Assembly (NCBI GenBank): GCA_019323515.1
Contig: JAHWHG010000007.1
Location: 1-64,000, forward strand
Origin: Candidatus Woesearchaeota archaeon
Lineage (GTDB): Archaea > Nanobdellota > Nanobdellia > Woesearchaeales > JAHWHD01
DNA length: 64,000 bases
Direction of reading: 5' to 3'
The notes beneath the pieces were generated by a model. That model did not search any database, was not told where the DNA came from, and saw only the letters and a list, made by a program, of their open reading frames with translations. The first letter of the stretch is position 1, and each line of letters starts with the position of its first letter. Below, piece by piece: positions 1 to 7,107 of this stretch. A program made the position numbers and the translations under genes.

Positions 1-440
1 CTTTTGTTTACAAACTTCCTTACTATATCATACCCTTTCTTTGATGCCATCCACATAAAATCAAAGTTATGGAACAGCTTAAGCTCAGGCTCAACCTTTT
101 TCCATGAATGCCAGTCATCATGCTTCTTCACTAACATCTGAACTCTAAGCACTTTCTCCTTCTTCCATCCAAGTTCCTTTAATACCTTTCCTGCAATCTT
201 AGCACCCTCATCCTGATGCTTCCTCCTTACTTTAAGATTAAAAGGATTTCCCTTTACCTTAGAATAACCAATATCATGCAATATAACAAGACCCATCAAC
301 ACATCTTTATTAACTTTAGAATCAGCATACCTTAGCACAATATTTGCCAACCACTTCACATGCTGAATATCCCCCTTTCTACCTTGCTCATAATAAGGCA
401 AAGCCTTCTCAAGAATCTTCCGATACTTCTTATCCATCAT
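1..440 (-). CDS. HD-domain phosphohydrolase, 3' end cut by window edge
   Basis: Reading leftwards from an ATG at 440, the frame is open to the window edge, giving 146 residues without a stop. It carries the HD-superfamily metal-binding pattern: H27 (QHVKWL), the H55-D56 doublet (ILHDIGYSK), H75 (KHQDEGA) and H107-D108 (KKHDDWH). HD proteins of this kind are metal-dependent phosphohydrolases, commonly acting on nucleotides or phosphorylated metabolites; the substrate cannot be read from the sequence. The start overlaps the stop of the upstream CBS gene as ATGA (437-440), so the two are almost certainly co-transcribed and translationally coupled. A second ATG one codon in (437) is an equally possible start. 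The C-terminus lies outside the window. Confidence 0.8.
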   Translation of the reverse strand, partial: MMDKKYRKILEKALPYYEQGRKGDIQHVKWLANIVLRYADSKVNKDVLMGLVILHDIGYSKVKGNPFNLKVRRKHQDEGAKIAGKVLKELGWKKEKVLRVQMLVKKHDDWHSWKKVEPELKLFHNFDFMWMASKKGYDIVRKFVNK

Positions 441-1267
441 AACCCTGCTCTAAGCCTGGGACGCAACCCAACATAAAACCTTTTCAACAAATCCCTGACA
501 GAAACAAACCCAACAACATTATCACCACTATCAACAACAGGCACAGCTAACACATTATTAGCTAGCATTTTATCAATCATCTCAATAACTGGCGTATTCT
601 TATTCACTGAAAATACTAAATCAGTCATATAGTTCTTTACAGGAAAAGCATCCATGTCAACTTCATCAGGACCCCATGCCTTGCTTTTATTATCAGAGTT
701 CCCATGTCTATCTCTCTGGTTAACATTAAGGTAATACTTATGCATTAAATCAGTCAAGCTAACTATACCTAGCAACTTACCTTGCGGAGTAACAACAGGC
801 AACCTCTCTATTTTATCTTCAAACATTATTTCAACAGCCTTGCCTACTCTATCATTCTGTTTCACAACAATAGCTTCCATTGTCATGACATCAGATACCT
901 TGACCCCCTTGAACTCATCTCTTATCAACTTTAACAAATCCTCAACACATACAACACCTACAACACCGCCTTTAACAACAGGCAGTAAAGGAGAATCCGA
1001 GACATATACAAACCTTACAATCTCACCAACATCCTCCATTCCATTCAATACTTTAGGCCTTAAACAAACCTTCTTAACCTTCATCCTTGCAGCATGAAGC
1101 TTGCTCCGTATCAACAACCTTGGATACACTACACCAATATACTTATCATCATCAAAAACAACTGCAGCCCTTTCACCTCTTGTCAAAAGCTGCCCTATTA
1201 ACCTAGAAACTGTTTCATTACCATCTATTGCTAGAAAATCATCCCGCATTATATCTTCAGCTATCAT
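437..1267 (-). CDS. Protein with four CBS domains
   Basis: 276 residues built almost entirely of CBS units, roughly at 1-55, 65-120, 125-180 and 212-270. The typical signatures recur: an xVxDxM-like start (IMRDDFLAID, VSDVMTMEAIVV, VKNYMTDLVFSV) and a closing V-G-[IV]-V-[ST]-x-x-D-[LI] strand (GIVSLTDLM, GFVSVRDLL). Pairs of CBS domains form Bateman modules that bind adenine nucleotides or S-adenosylmethionine. No catalytic domain is attached, so it may be a stand-alone sensor. The charged linker at about 183-210 separates the third and fourth units. It overlaps the HD-domain gene by ATGA, which suggests the CBS protein regulates or pairs with that hydrolase (inference). Confidence 0.85.
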   Translation of the reverse strand: MIAEDIMRDDFLAIDGNETVSRLIGQLLTRGERAAVVFDDDKYIGVVYPRLLIRSKLHAARMKVKKVCLRPKVLNGMEDVGEIVRFVYVSDSPLLPVVKGGVVGVVCVEDLLKLIRDEFKGVKVSDVMTMEAIVVKQNDRVGKAVEIMFEDKIERLPVVTPQGKLLGIVSLTDLMHKYYLNVNQRDRHGNSDNKSKAWGPDEVDMDAFPVKNYMTDLVFSVNKNTPVIEMIDKMLANNVLAVPVVDSGDNVVGFVSVRDLLKRFYVGLRPRLRAGL

Positions 1268-1344
1268 GTATTAACCTCTTTTTCCATCATATGTATTATA
1301 TTCATATTTATAAATCTTGCTAATATATTTTAGAGTTAATAAAA

Positions 1345-1353
1345 TTATATAAA
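1345..1353 (+). promoter_or_regulatory. TATA box of the thymidine kinase gene
   Basis: TTATATAAA lies 32-40 nt before the ATG at 1385. A Shine-Dalgarno AGGTGAT at 1375-1381 sits 3 nt before the start codon, so this mRNA has a short leader and is not leaderless. Confidence 0.6.
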
Positions 1354-1384
1354 CCAATCCAAAGCTCAATTTTTAGGTGATAAA

Positions 1385-2119
1385 ATGTTTCAACCTAAGA
1401 TAAGGATTATAAAAGGGCCTATGCTTGATGGAAAGACTGAACAGATGATTTGCTTTCTTAGCGAACTCGAACGACTACTTCTGGAGATACATAAAGAAAA
1501 GAACGGAGAACACGAACTACCTGAAAAAACCATCATGGCTTTTAAACAAAGCTTTGACATGCGCTATGAAGGTGATAAAGACAACATTGTTGCTGCATCT
1601 GGGATTAGGTTTCCTTGTTACTTTGCAAATTCTGCTGATGAGATATATAAACAAATAGAAAATCATACTAAAGTTGTTGGGATAAACGAAGTTCAGTTCC
1701 TTGACTCTAAAGTAATCAAATTATGCAGACACCTAAAACAAGAAGGCAAAATAATTGTAACTTCGCTTCTTGACCTTGACTTCAGGGGCGAACCATTTAG
1801 ATTCAGCGACTTAAAGAGAGACATAAGGCACCTTCTTCCATACGGGATAATAACGCCAGGAGGAAGAGCTTTTTGTGACCATGTACTTCCTAATGGAAGG
1901 ACTTGCAATAGGCGCGGTAGGTACTCACAAAGATTAATCTGTGAAGACGAACACGGCGAATACCTGCCAGCACCTTATGATGACAAACTTGTAAGGATAG
2001 GTGCAAAGAATCCAATGCAGGATCCTGATGATGGTCTGTGGTGCATCTACAGGGTAAGATGTGAGGAGCATTTCATTGTACCAAAAAAACCAAGGATTTA
2101 CTATAGATTATCTAAATAG
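1385..2119 (+). CDS. tdk: Thymidine kinase (type II, TK1-like)
   Basis: Phosphorylates thymidine to dTMP in nucleotide salvage. The P-loop GPMLDGKT is at residues 11-18. NEVQF (101-105) corresponds to the family DEAQF motif and keeps the catalytic glutamate E102. LLDLDFRGEPF (128-138) matches the lasso-preceding GLDxDFRGEPF. The structural zinc site is visible as C164 and C174, then C226-x2-H229. At 244 residues it is 40-50 longer than typical TK1 enzymes, with extra sequence after the P-loop (about 30-50) and between the zinc ligands. The first aspartate of DEAQF is replaced by asparagine, a position less critical than the following glutamate. It is monocistronic or leads into EndoQ 36 bp downstream, which has its own TATA box. 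Confidence 0.9.
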   Translation: MFQPKIRIIKGPMLDGKTEQMICFLSELERLLLEIHKEKNGEHELPEKTIMAFKQSFDMRYEGDKDNIVAASGIRFPCYFANSADEIYKQIENHTKVVGINEVQFLDSKVIKLCRHLKQEGKIIVTSLLDLDFRGEPFRFSDLKRDIRHLLPYGIITPGGRAFCDHVLPNGRTCNRRGRYSQRLICEDEHGEYLPAPYDDKLVRIGAKNPMQDPDDGLWCIYRVRCEEHFIVPKKPRIYYRLSK

Positions 2120-2126
2120 AAACCCA

Positions 2127-2133
2127 TATAAAC
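2127..2133 (+). promoter_or_regulatory. TATA box of the EndoQ gene (leaderless)
   Basis: ATATAAA is centred 26 nt before the ATG at 2156, the archaeal spacing that puts the transcription start on the start codon. No Shine-Dalgarno precedes the ATG, fitting a leaderless mRNA. Confidence 0.6.
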
Positions 2134-2155
2134 CATTTATTTTTTTCTTTTAACA

Positions 2156-3421
2156 ATGATAATTGCAGACCTTCATATCCACGGAAAATACTCTCAAGCT
2201 ACTTCTAAGGATTTAACAATCCCAAACCTGGAGAAATGGGCAAAGGTAAAAGGAATAGACTTGCTAGGCACTGGCGATTTCACTCACCCAAAATGGATTG
2301 AACATATAAAAGAAGAACTCACAGATGACGGTTCAGGAGTCTTAAAGACAAAGTCAGGCTTTCCTTTCATACTACAGACAGAGATTTCATTAATATACTC
2401 ACAAGACGGAAAAGGAAGAAGGATTCATAACGTAGTGCTTGCACCAAACCTAGAAGTAGTCCAGCAGATAACAGACTACCTTCTTACAAAAGGAAGGATT
2501 GACTATGACGGAAGACCAATCTTCGGCATACCAGCTTATGAATTTGTTGAATCACTAAAAAATATCTCCAATGATATAGAGATCATCCCAGCACATATCT
2601 GGACACCCTGGTTTTCATTGTTCGGTTCAAAGTCAGGCTTTGACAGGATTGAAGACTGCTACAAGGACCAGACAAAACATATTTACGCTTTAGAGACCGG
2701 CTTAAGCAGTGACCCCCCTATGAACTGGCGTCTTTCACAGCTTGACAAGTACGCTCTAGTATCATTCTCAGACCTGCATTCATTCTGGCCCTGGAGAATC
2801 GGAAGAGAAGCTACCTTATTTGACCTAAAACAACTCACCTACAAAAACCTTATCAACGCAATAAGAACAAAGCAAGGACTTCATGGAACTATTGAAGTTG
2901 ACCCAAACTACGGCAAATACCATGTTGATGGACACAGGAAATGCAATGTTCGTCTTACGCCAGAACAGACAAAAAAACTTGGAGGAATATGTCCTGTCTG
3001 CAAGAGACCTCTTACAATCGGTGTACTTTACAGGGTAGAAGAACTTGCTGACAGACCTGAGGGCTACAAACCAGAAAATCCAAAACTATTTCACACTTTA
3101 ATCCCATTATCAGACATAATATCAAAAGTCCTTGGCAAAGCTGTCACAACAAAGACAGTATGGGCTGAATATACCAAGCTACAAAAAGAATTCAAGGATG
3201 AGATGAACATACTCCTTAATGTGCCTAAGCAAGACCTTCTAAAGATAACAGATGAAAAAATCGCTGATTCAATCCTAAAGAACAGGCAGGGAGAGATAAA
3301 AGTAGAACCCGGCTTTGACGGAGAGTACGGAGTTCCAATCTTAGACAAGTCAGACAAACAAGAATTCCAAGATATAAAAGAAGAATACACAAACCCACAG
3401 AAAAGTATCTCAGATTTCTAG
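2156..3421 (+). CDS. endoQ: Endonuclease Q-like PHP-domain DNA repair nuclease
   Basis: 421 residues with an N-terminal PHP metallo-phosphoesterase fold: DLHIHGKYS at 5-13, GTGDFTHP near 38-45, an AHIWTPW histidine and SFSDLHSFWPWRIG. The tryptophan-rich stretches and the C-terminal cysteine cluster (HRKCNVRL, then GGICPVCKRPL) match EndoQ of Thermococcales, which nicks DNA 5' to deaminated bases and abasic sites. Family length is about 420 residues, so this copy is full length. The final 20 residues are polar and may be disordered; no PCNA-binding motif is obvious to me there. It is independent of the downstream gene, which converges on it. The alternative is another PHP nuclease or helicase-associated PHP protein, but the whole-length resemblance favours EndoQ. 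Confidence 0.85.
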   Translation: MIIADLHIHGKYSQATSKDLTIPNLEKWAKVKGIDLLGTGDFTHPKWIEHIKEELTDDGSGVLKTKSGFPFILQTEISLIYSQDGKGRRIHNVVLAPNLEVVQQITDYLLTKGRIDYDGRPIFGIPAYEFVESLKNISNDIEIIPAHIWTPWFSLFGSKSGFDRIEDCYKDQTKHIYALETGLSSDPPMNWRLSQLDKYALVSFSDLHSFWPWRIGREATLFDLKQLTYKNLINAIRTKQGLHGTIEVDPNYGKYHVDGHRKCNVRLTPEQTKKLGGICPVCKRPLTIGVLYRVEELADRPEGYKPENPKLFHTLIPLSDIISKVLGKAVTTKTVWAEYTKLQKEFKDEMNILLNVPKQDLLKITDEKIADSILKNRQGEIKVEPGFDGEYGVPILDKSDKQEFQDIKEEYTNPQKSISDF

Positions 3422-3424
3422 CAA

Positions 3425-3868
3425 TTACTTATAATAAAGATCAAACTCATCTTTTGTAAGAACTTTAACCCTTCTTTTCTCAACTGGGATTATTTTAACT
3501 GATCTCTTTCTTCTGCGCCTAGACCTCCTCCGCTTCTTCACAACCTTAGGCTTTCTAGAACTCATATACCTCTTATGCATCTTACCATCCTTAGACGCAC
3601 TAACAGAATCATCCTTAATCACAGCAACAGGTTTAGGATTAAATGAAAGCGCTTTCCTATAACTTATGTTACCACAAGTAAGACATTCAAAATAAACACC
3701 ATACTTTCCTGACTTAACATCAAGAGTCTCTCCGCAGATACACTTCAGATTAAGATACTGCGCCTTATGTTCACCACAAACAGGAATCCCCTGGGAATTA
3801 ACAACAACTGCCTTTTTATCACAAAAAGGACACTCCTCAACCCTTGACTCACCATAGATCTTTCTCAT
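3425..3868 (-). CDS. Zinc-ribbon protein with Arg/Lys-rich tail
   Basis: 147 residues, function not recognised. The N-terminal 75 residues carry CPFC, a CGEH, a CIC and CLTCG, consistent with two small zinc-binding units. Residues 105-135 are dense in arginine and lysine (KKRRRSRRRRKR), suggesting nucleic-acid binding, and the C-terminus (KVLTKDEFDLYYK) is ordinary. The start overlaps the end of the upstream radical SAM gene by 4 bp, so the two form one transcription unit. A second protein of the same plan (zinc ribbon plus basic tail) lies behind lonB in this window. A role in RNA, ribosome or chromatin binding is inference only. Confidence 0.65.
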   Translation of the reverse strand: MRKIYGESRVEECPFCDKKAVVVNSQGIPVCGEHKAQYLNLKCICGETLDVKSGKYGVYFECLTCGNISYRKALSFNPKPVAVIKDDSVSASKDGKMHKRYMSSRKPKVVKKRRRSRRRRKRSVKIIPVEKRRVKVLTKDEFDLYYK

Positions 3869-5193
3869 AATAACATATGCTCCCTAAAGAAGTTCATATT
3901 TTTTGGATACTTATTAATTCTCACTATTGTACTTTTATACTTTTGCCTTAAACCCACTGCATCCTCATAGCTTAAACCTTTCTCAACTTTATACTCAATC
4001 TTTGGAGCAAGCAAAGTCCTTCTCTTCTCAATCACTTCAGAAATCCCAAACTCACCAAGATTATCATAGATATAAGTACCTTTCTGCAACCCAAACACTG
4101 AAGTTGAAACTAAGTCAATAGCATTTTTATTATCCTCTAAAAACTTAATTGTCTTTAGAAACTCAGACTTTGTCTCAGTTGGAAAACCAAACATTATATA
4201 GACAACATTCTTTATACCAGCTTTCTTAGAATCATTCAACACTTTACTAATCTCACCAACAACTGTACCTTTCCTCATCATGTTAAGCACTCTCTGCGAC
4301 CCTGACTCAACACCCCAAATAACCATCTCAAGCCCTGCCTCTTTCAACTTCCTCAATGTCTCGATGTCAAAACCAGCAGGCTTTAACTGACACATCCATT
4401 TCACACCCAAACCCTTAAACGATTCAGCAATCTCCAACAAACGCTTCTTGCTTATCATGTCATCAATCAAAAAAACATACCTCTCCGCAGAAAGTTCAAT
4501 AGACTTCACAATATTCTTCAAAGGAAACTCAAGGTAATGAGCATGCTGATGATGAGTGCAGAAAGTACATTTTCCATAATAACAGCTGCTTGTTGTTCTG
4601 ATTGGAAGTACTAGCTTAGGAATAAAATACTCCTCCTGCCAAATCCTAAAGTCAAGCAGAGTGTCACAATCTAAATTCTCAACATCAGTTTCAGGCGAGA
4701 TATACTGCAACAGCTCAACCTCATTATTCAAAAACTCAGCTATCTCCTTCAACTTCTCACTCACACCAGGACCACCAACAATAACTTTAACACCTTTCTT
4801 CTTTAACACCTTAGCAAGTGCATAGGTATAAAACACCTGGCTTGAATACACAACACTAAAAGCAACCACATATGCACCAGAATCAATAACAAGCTTCAAC
4901 ATATCATCAAACAGTTCAGGCTTTCCATCATTAACCACAAGAGCATTACTTATAGCATAAACCTCCTTTGTCTGCTCTCGATATCTTTTAGTGGTCTCAT
5001 CATAATCCTTAAACTCACCTTTACGATAATAATCTCCATACTCCTTAAACCTAAGATTATGAAATTTAATATTCAAATCCAAAACCTCAATCTCACAATC
5101 ACAATTGTTCTTCAGAAATCCATAGATATTAGTAATTGAATAAGGAGGACTAGCCGGAGTACAGAATGGTGGATACACTAATAATAGTTTCAT
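3865..5193 (-). CDS. B12-binding domain radical SAM protein
   Basis: From the chosen start the protein has 442 residues. The N-terminus (MKLLLVYPPF) and the GGPG motif near residue 141-144 belong to a cobalamin-binding-like Rossmann domain (about 1-140). The cluster motif C-x4-C-x2-C at about 204-212 (SSCYYGKCTFC) is the Cx4C variant seen in many B12 radical SAM proteins. GVESGSQRVLNMMRKG is the characteristic later TIM-barrel motif. The frame stays open to 5238, but ATG 5193 (or 5199) is preferred: a TTTTTAAAT box at about 5215-5224 stands 22-27 nt upstream, suiting a leaderless transcript, and MKLLLVYPP is the normal family start. Substrate is unknown; methyltransferases and ring-forming enzymes share this architecture. 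Confidence 0.8.
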   Translation of the reverse strand: MKLLLVYPPFCTPASPPYSITNIYGFLKNNCDCEIEVLDLNIKFHNLRFKEYGDYYRKGEFKDYDETTKRYREQTKEVYAISNALVVNDGKPELFDDMLKLVIDSGAYVVAFSVVYSSQVFYTYALAKVLKKKGVKVIVGGPGVSEKLKEIAEFLNNEVELLQYISPETDVENLDCDTLLDFRIWQEEYFIPKLVLPIRTTSSCYYGKCTFCTHHQHAHYLEFPLKNIVKSIELSAERYVFLIDDMISKKRLLEIAESFKGLGVKWMCQLKPAGFDIETLRKLKEAGLEMVIWGVESGSQRVLNMMRKGTVVGEISKVLNDSKKAGIKNVVYIMFGFPTETKSEFLKTIKFLEDNKNAIDLVSTSVFGLQKGTYIYDNLGEFGISEVIEKRRTLLAPKIEYKVEKGLSYEDAVGLRQKYKSTIVRINKYPKNMNFFREHMLL

Positions 5194-5279
5194 AAGCATA
5201 GAACAATTGACTAATTTAAAAAGCTTTACAAGAAACAAACATCAAACAATAAAGATAAAAAAAACCAAAAATAATAAAC

Positions 5280-5729
5280 TTACTCCTCAACAACAATCTT
5301 TCCAGCACTTCCAGGAGCAATCACATATGAGTAAGTTCCTGGCTTGGTATATGTATGTGAATAGTAATCTCCTACTTTAACAAGCTCGCTCTCAAAAGGA
5401 TCATTCTTATCCCCTATGATCTGCCAGCTTCTGTCTCTCTTACCTTCCACATGCTTGTTCATCCAGATAACTTCCTGCCCAACCTTAACCTTTAACTCAA
5501 AAGGTTGTATCAATACAGCAGAGATTATATCAACTATTGCAGGTTCCAGGTCAGCAGCAGGTTCCTCAGCAACTGTATCATCTGCAACATCTTCACCCAT
5601 ATCAGGAGCAGGAGCTCCGGGCTCAGGCACACCAGGAGGAGTCAAATCTTCATCAGGTACAACCACCTCATCCTTTGCACACCCTAGAATAAACAAGCCA
5701 ATTACCAATAAAATCAATAACTTTTTCAT
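5280..5729 (-). CDS. Cupredoxin-like lipoprotein A
   Basis: 149 residues starting MKKLLILL, with a signal peptide ending in the lipobox LGC and a Pro/Asp/Glu-rich linker (about 22-65) before a C-terminal cupredoxin-like beta domain. The domain keeps family strands (KVKVGQEVIWMN, PGTYSYVIAPGSAGKIVVEE) but where cupredoxins have C-x-x-H-x-x-M it reads VIAPGSAGK, so the usual copper ligands are missing. The ATG at 5729 follows AGGTGAT with 4 nt spacing; the longer frame from a GTG at 5738 overlaps that Shine-Dalgarno and is less likely. It is the third of three tandem lipoprotein genes and closely resembles the middle one, indicating a tandem duplication. Likely anchored outside the cell membrane. 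Confidence 0.75.
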   Translation of the reverse strand: MKKLLILLVIGLFILGCAKDEVVVPDEDLTPPGVPEPGAPAPDMGEDVADDTVAEEPAADLEPAIVDIISAVLIQPFELKVKVGQEVIWMNKHVEGKRDRSWQIIGDKNDPFESELVKVGDYYSHTYTKPGTYSYVIAPGSAGKIVVEE

Positions 5730-5739
5730 CTGTATCACC

Positions 5740-6165
5740 TCATTCTTTTACAACAATCTTCCCTTCTTTACCAGGGACCAATATATAAGTATAAGTGCCA
5801 GGCTTTGCATAAACCCAAGCAAACGCATTGCCTGACTTTATAAGATCAGTCTCAAAAGACTCAACATCATCACCTAACAAATAAAACTGTCCAGCTCCAG
5901 CATTTGCCCAAATAACCTTAGTGTAAGGCTTTATAGTGATCGGATCTGGAACCATCATAGAACTTCTGATTTCAATAACATATTCATATTTTGCTTCTAT
6001 AACCTGATCATCAACAGTAATATCCTCAGGACCATCATCAACTACGCTATCTTCAGTAATTTCAATATCCACAAAATCATCCACACTATCTCCTGTATCC
6101 TCTGCAACAGAAGTACATCCAACTATTAAAACAACCAACATCAAAAGAATTATTAGCTTTTTCAT
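5740..6165 (-). CDS. Cupredoxin-like lipoprotein B
   Basis: 141 residues: signal peptide MKKLIILLMLVVLIVGC with lipobox VGC, a highly acidic linker (25-60) and a cupredoxin-like domain ending KPGTYTYILVPGKEGKIVVKE. Its C-terminal half aligns with the neighbouring lipoprotein A (shared pattern FE-x-[DE]-L-[IV]-K-x-G, KPGTY-[ST]-Y, GKIVV-[EK]-E). The Cys/His/Met copper-site segment is again replaced, so copper binding by the canonical site is unlikely. Only about 10 bp separate it from lipoprotein A, so the two are in one operon. An extracytoplasmic structural or adhesion role is possible; the electron-transfer role of true cupredoxins is not supported. Confidence 0.75.
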   Translation of the reverse strand: MKKLIILLMLVVLIVGCTSVAEDTGDSVDDFVDIEITEDSVVDDGPEDITVDDQVIEAKYEYVIEIRSSMMVPDPITIKPYTKVIWANAGAGQFYLLGDDVESFETDLIKSGNAFAWVYAKPGTYTYILVPGKEGKIVVKE

Positions 6166-6191
6166 TTTAAAAAAAAATAAAATAAAAAAAT

Positions 6192-6611
6192 TTACTCAAC
6201 TGTTACTACACCTTTTACAAGTCCTGGGAAACCAGCACTTGCCCAAGGAAATTCTCCAGCTGTTTCAAATGTATAACTGAACTCGTCGCCATTACCCAAT
6301 GTAGTTGACTTTGCAATCGGAGCCTTATTAGCATCGTTAATTAGAACAATATGATCAACATCTCCTTCATTAACCCATGTTATCGTTGCTCCAGCTTCTA
6401 CACTAACATCTCCATCTTCTAAAGTCAAACCATCTAATGTAATTGTAGCTCCTTCAGGAACCATTGGTTCAGGTTCTACTGGTTCAGGTTCTACTGGCTC
6501 TACAGGTTCAACTGGTCCAGTTGGTTCTGGCTCTACATCTGCCTTCTTACAACCATATAAAGCTACCAGCAAAACAACAGCCAATATCCCTATTAATTTC
6601 CATGCCTTCAT
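6192..6611 (-). CDS. Cupredoxin-like lipoprotein C with Pro-Glu repeat stalk
   Basis: 139 residues with a hydrophobic signal segment ending LYGC, a stalk of repeated PVEP/EPEP units (about 28-52), and a cupredoxin-like domain. This copy retains one candidate ligand histidine (DVDHIVLIND, about residue 87) but the C-terminal loop GEFPWASAGFPGLVKG lacks the usual Cys and second His. The stalk probably lifts the domain through the envelope. It is first in the three-gene lipoprotein cluster (26 bp to the next). Its antisense strand gives a Val/Leu/Gln-rich open frame that is an artefact of the repeat. Confidence 0.75.
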   Translation of the reverse strand: MKAWKLIGILAVVLLVALYGCKKADVEPEPTGPVEPVEPVEPEPVEPEPMVPEGATITLDGLTLEDGDVSVEAGATITWVNEGDVDHIVLINDANKAPIAKSTTLGNGDEFSYTFETAGEFPWASAGFPGLVKGVVTVE

Positions 6612-6675
6612 ATGTATTCACCTCTGACTATGAATTTAAATTCAAACTAGTGTTTAGTATTTATAAAAGTTTCTA

Positions 6676-7107
6676 TTATTTCCTTTTCTTGACACGTCTT
6701 TTTGGCTTCGCCTTAACTCTTCTTTTAGCCTTCTTAGGTTTCTTTTTCACTGTTTTTTTCTTAGCAACTTTTCTCTTTTTAACGCCCTTCTTTACTTTAG
6801 TTTTTTTCTTTAGCTTCTTTTTAGCTTTCTTACTTACTTTCTTTCTAGTAGGCTTTTTCTTAGATTTCCTTTTTACAGCAGTTTTCTTTCCTTTCTTAGA
6901 CTTTCGCTGCAAACTTTTCGCAATCTCACTCACTGACTCATACTTCTGCTCAACCTTAGGAGCTAGCGGTGCAAACATCACACCACAATCCCTGCAAACT
7001 ACTGAATCATAAGCTCTACTGTATATTACATTAGCACTCCCACAATCAGGACACTCTTTTAATTCTTCAGGCTCAATTATATTAATCACCTCTCTCAAGC
7101 TTAGCAA
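6676..7107 (-). CDS. TFIIB-type zinc ribbon fused to histone H1-like lysine-rich tail
   Basis: The N-terminal 45 residues form a zinc ribbon (C-x2-C, then C-x2-C: KECPDCGSANVIY and SVVCRDCGVMF) like the TFIIB ribbon. From about residue 68 to the end the chain is almost only Lys, Arg, Val, Ala and Pro, as in H1-type or archaeal/bacterial basic DNA-binding tails. The start is uncertain. The longest frame begins at a TTG at 7107, inside lonB. The Shine-Dalgarno AGAGGTGAT (about 7085-7093) overlaps the lonB stop and lies 4 nt before an ATA at 7080, which would give a protein starting M-IEPEELKECPDC; a GTG at 7089 lies inside the Shine-Dalgarno itself. It is directly behind lonB in the same operon. 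Nucleic-acid binding is a strong guess, the target unknown. Confidence 0.65.
   Translation of the reverse strand: MLSLREVINIIEPEELKECPDCGSANVIYSRAYDSVVCRDCGVMFAPLAPKVEQKYESVSEIAKSLQRKSKKGKKTAVKRKSKKKPTRKKVSKKAKKKLKKKTKVKKGVKKRKVAKKKTVKKKPKKAKRRVKAKPKRRVKKRK

Noticed and set aside
6464..7012. Plus-strand open frame of 182 residues, rich in Val/Leu/Gln then Phe/Leu
   Set aside because: It is antisense to the Pro-Glu repeats of lipoprotein C and the lysine-rich tail of the zinc-ribbon protein; composition is entirely explained by those.
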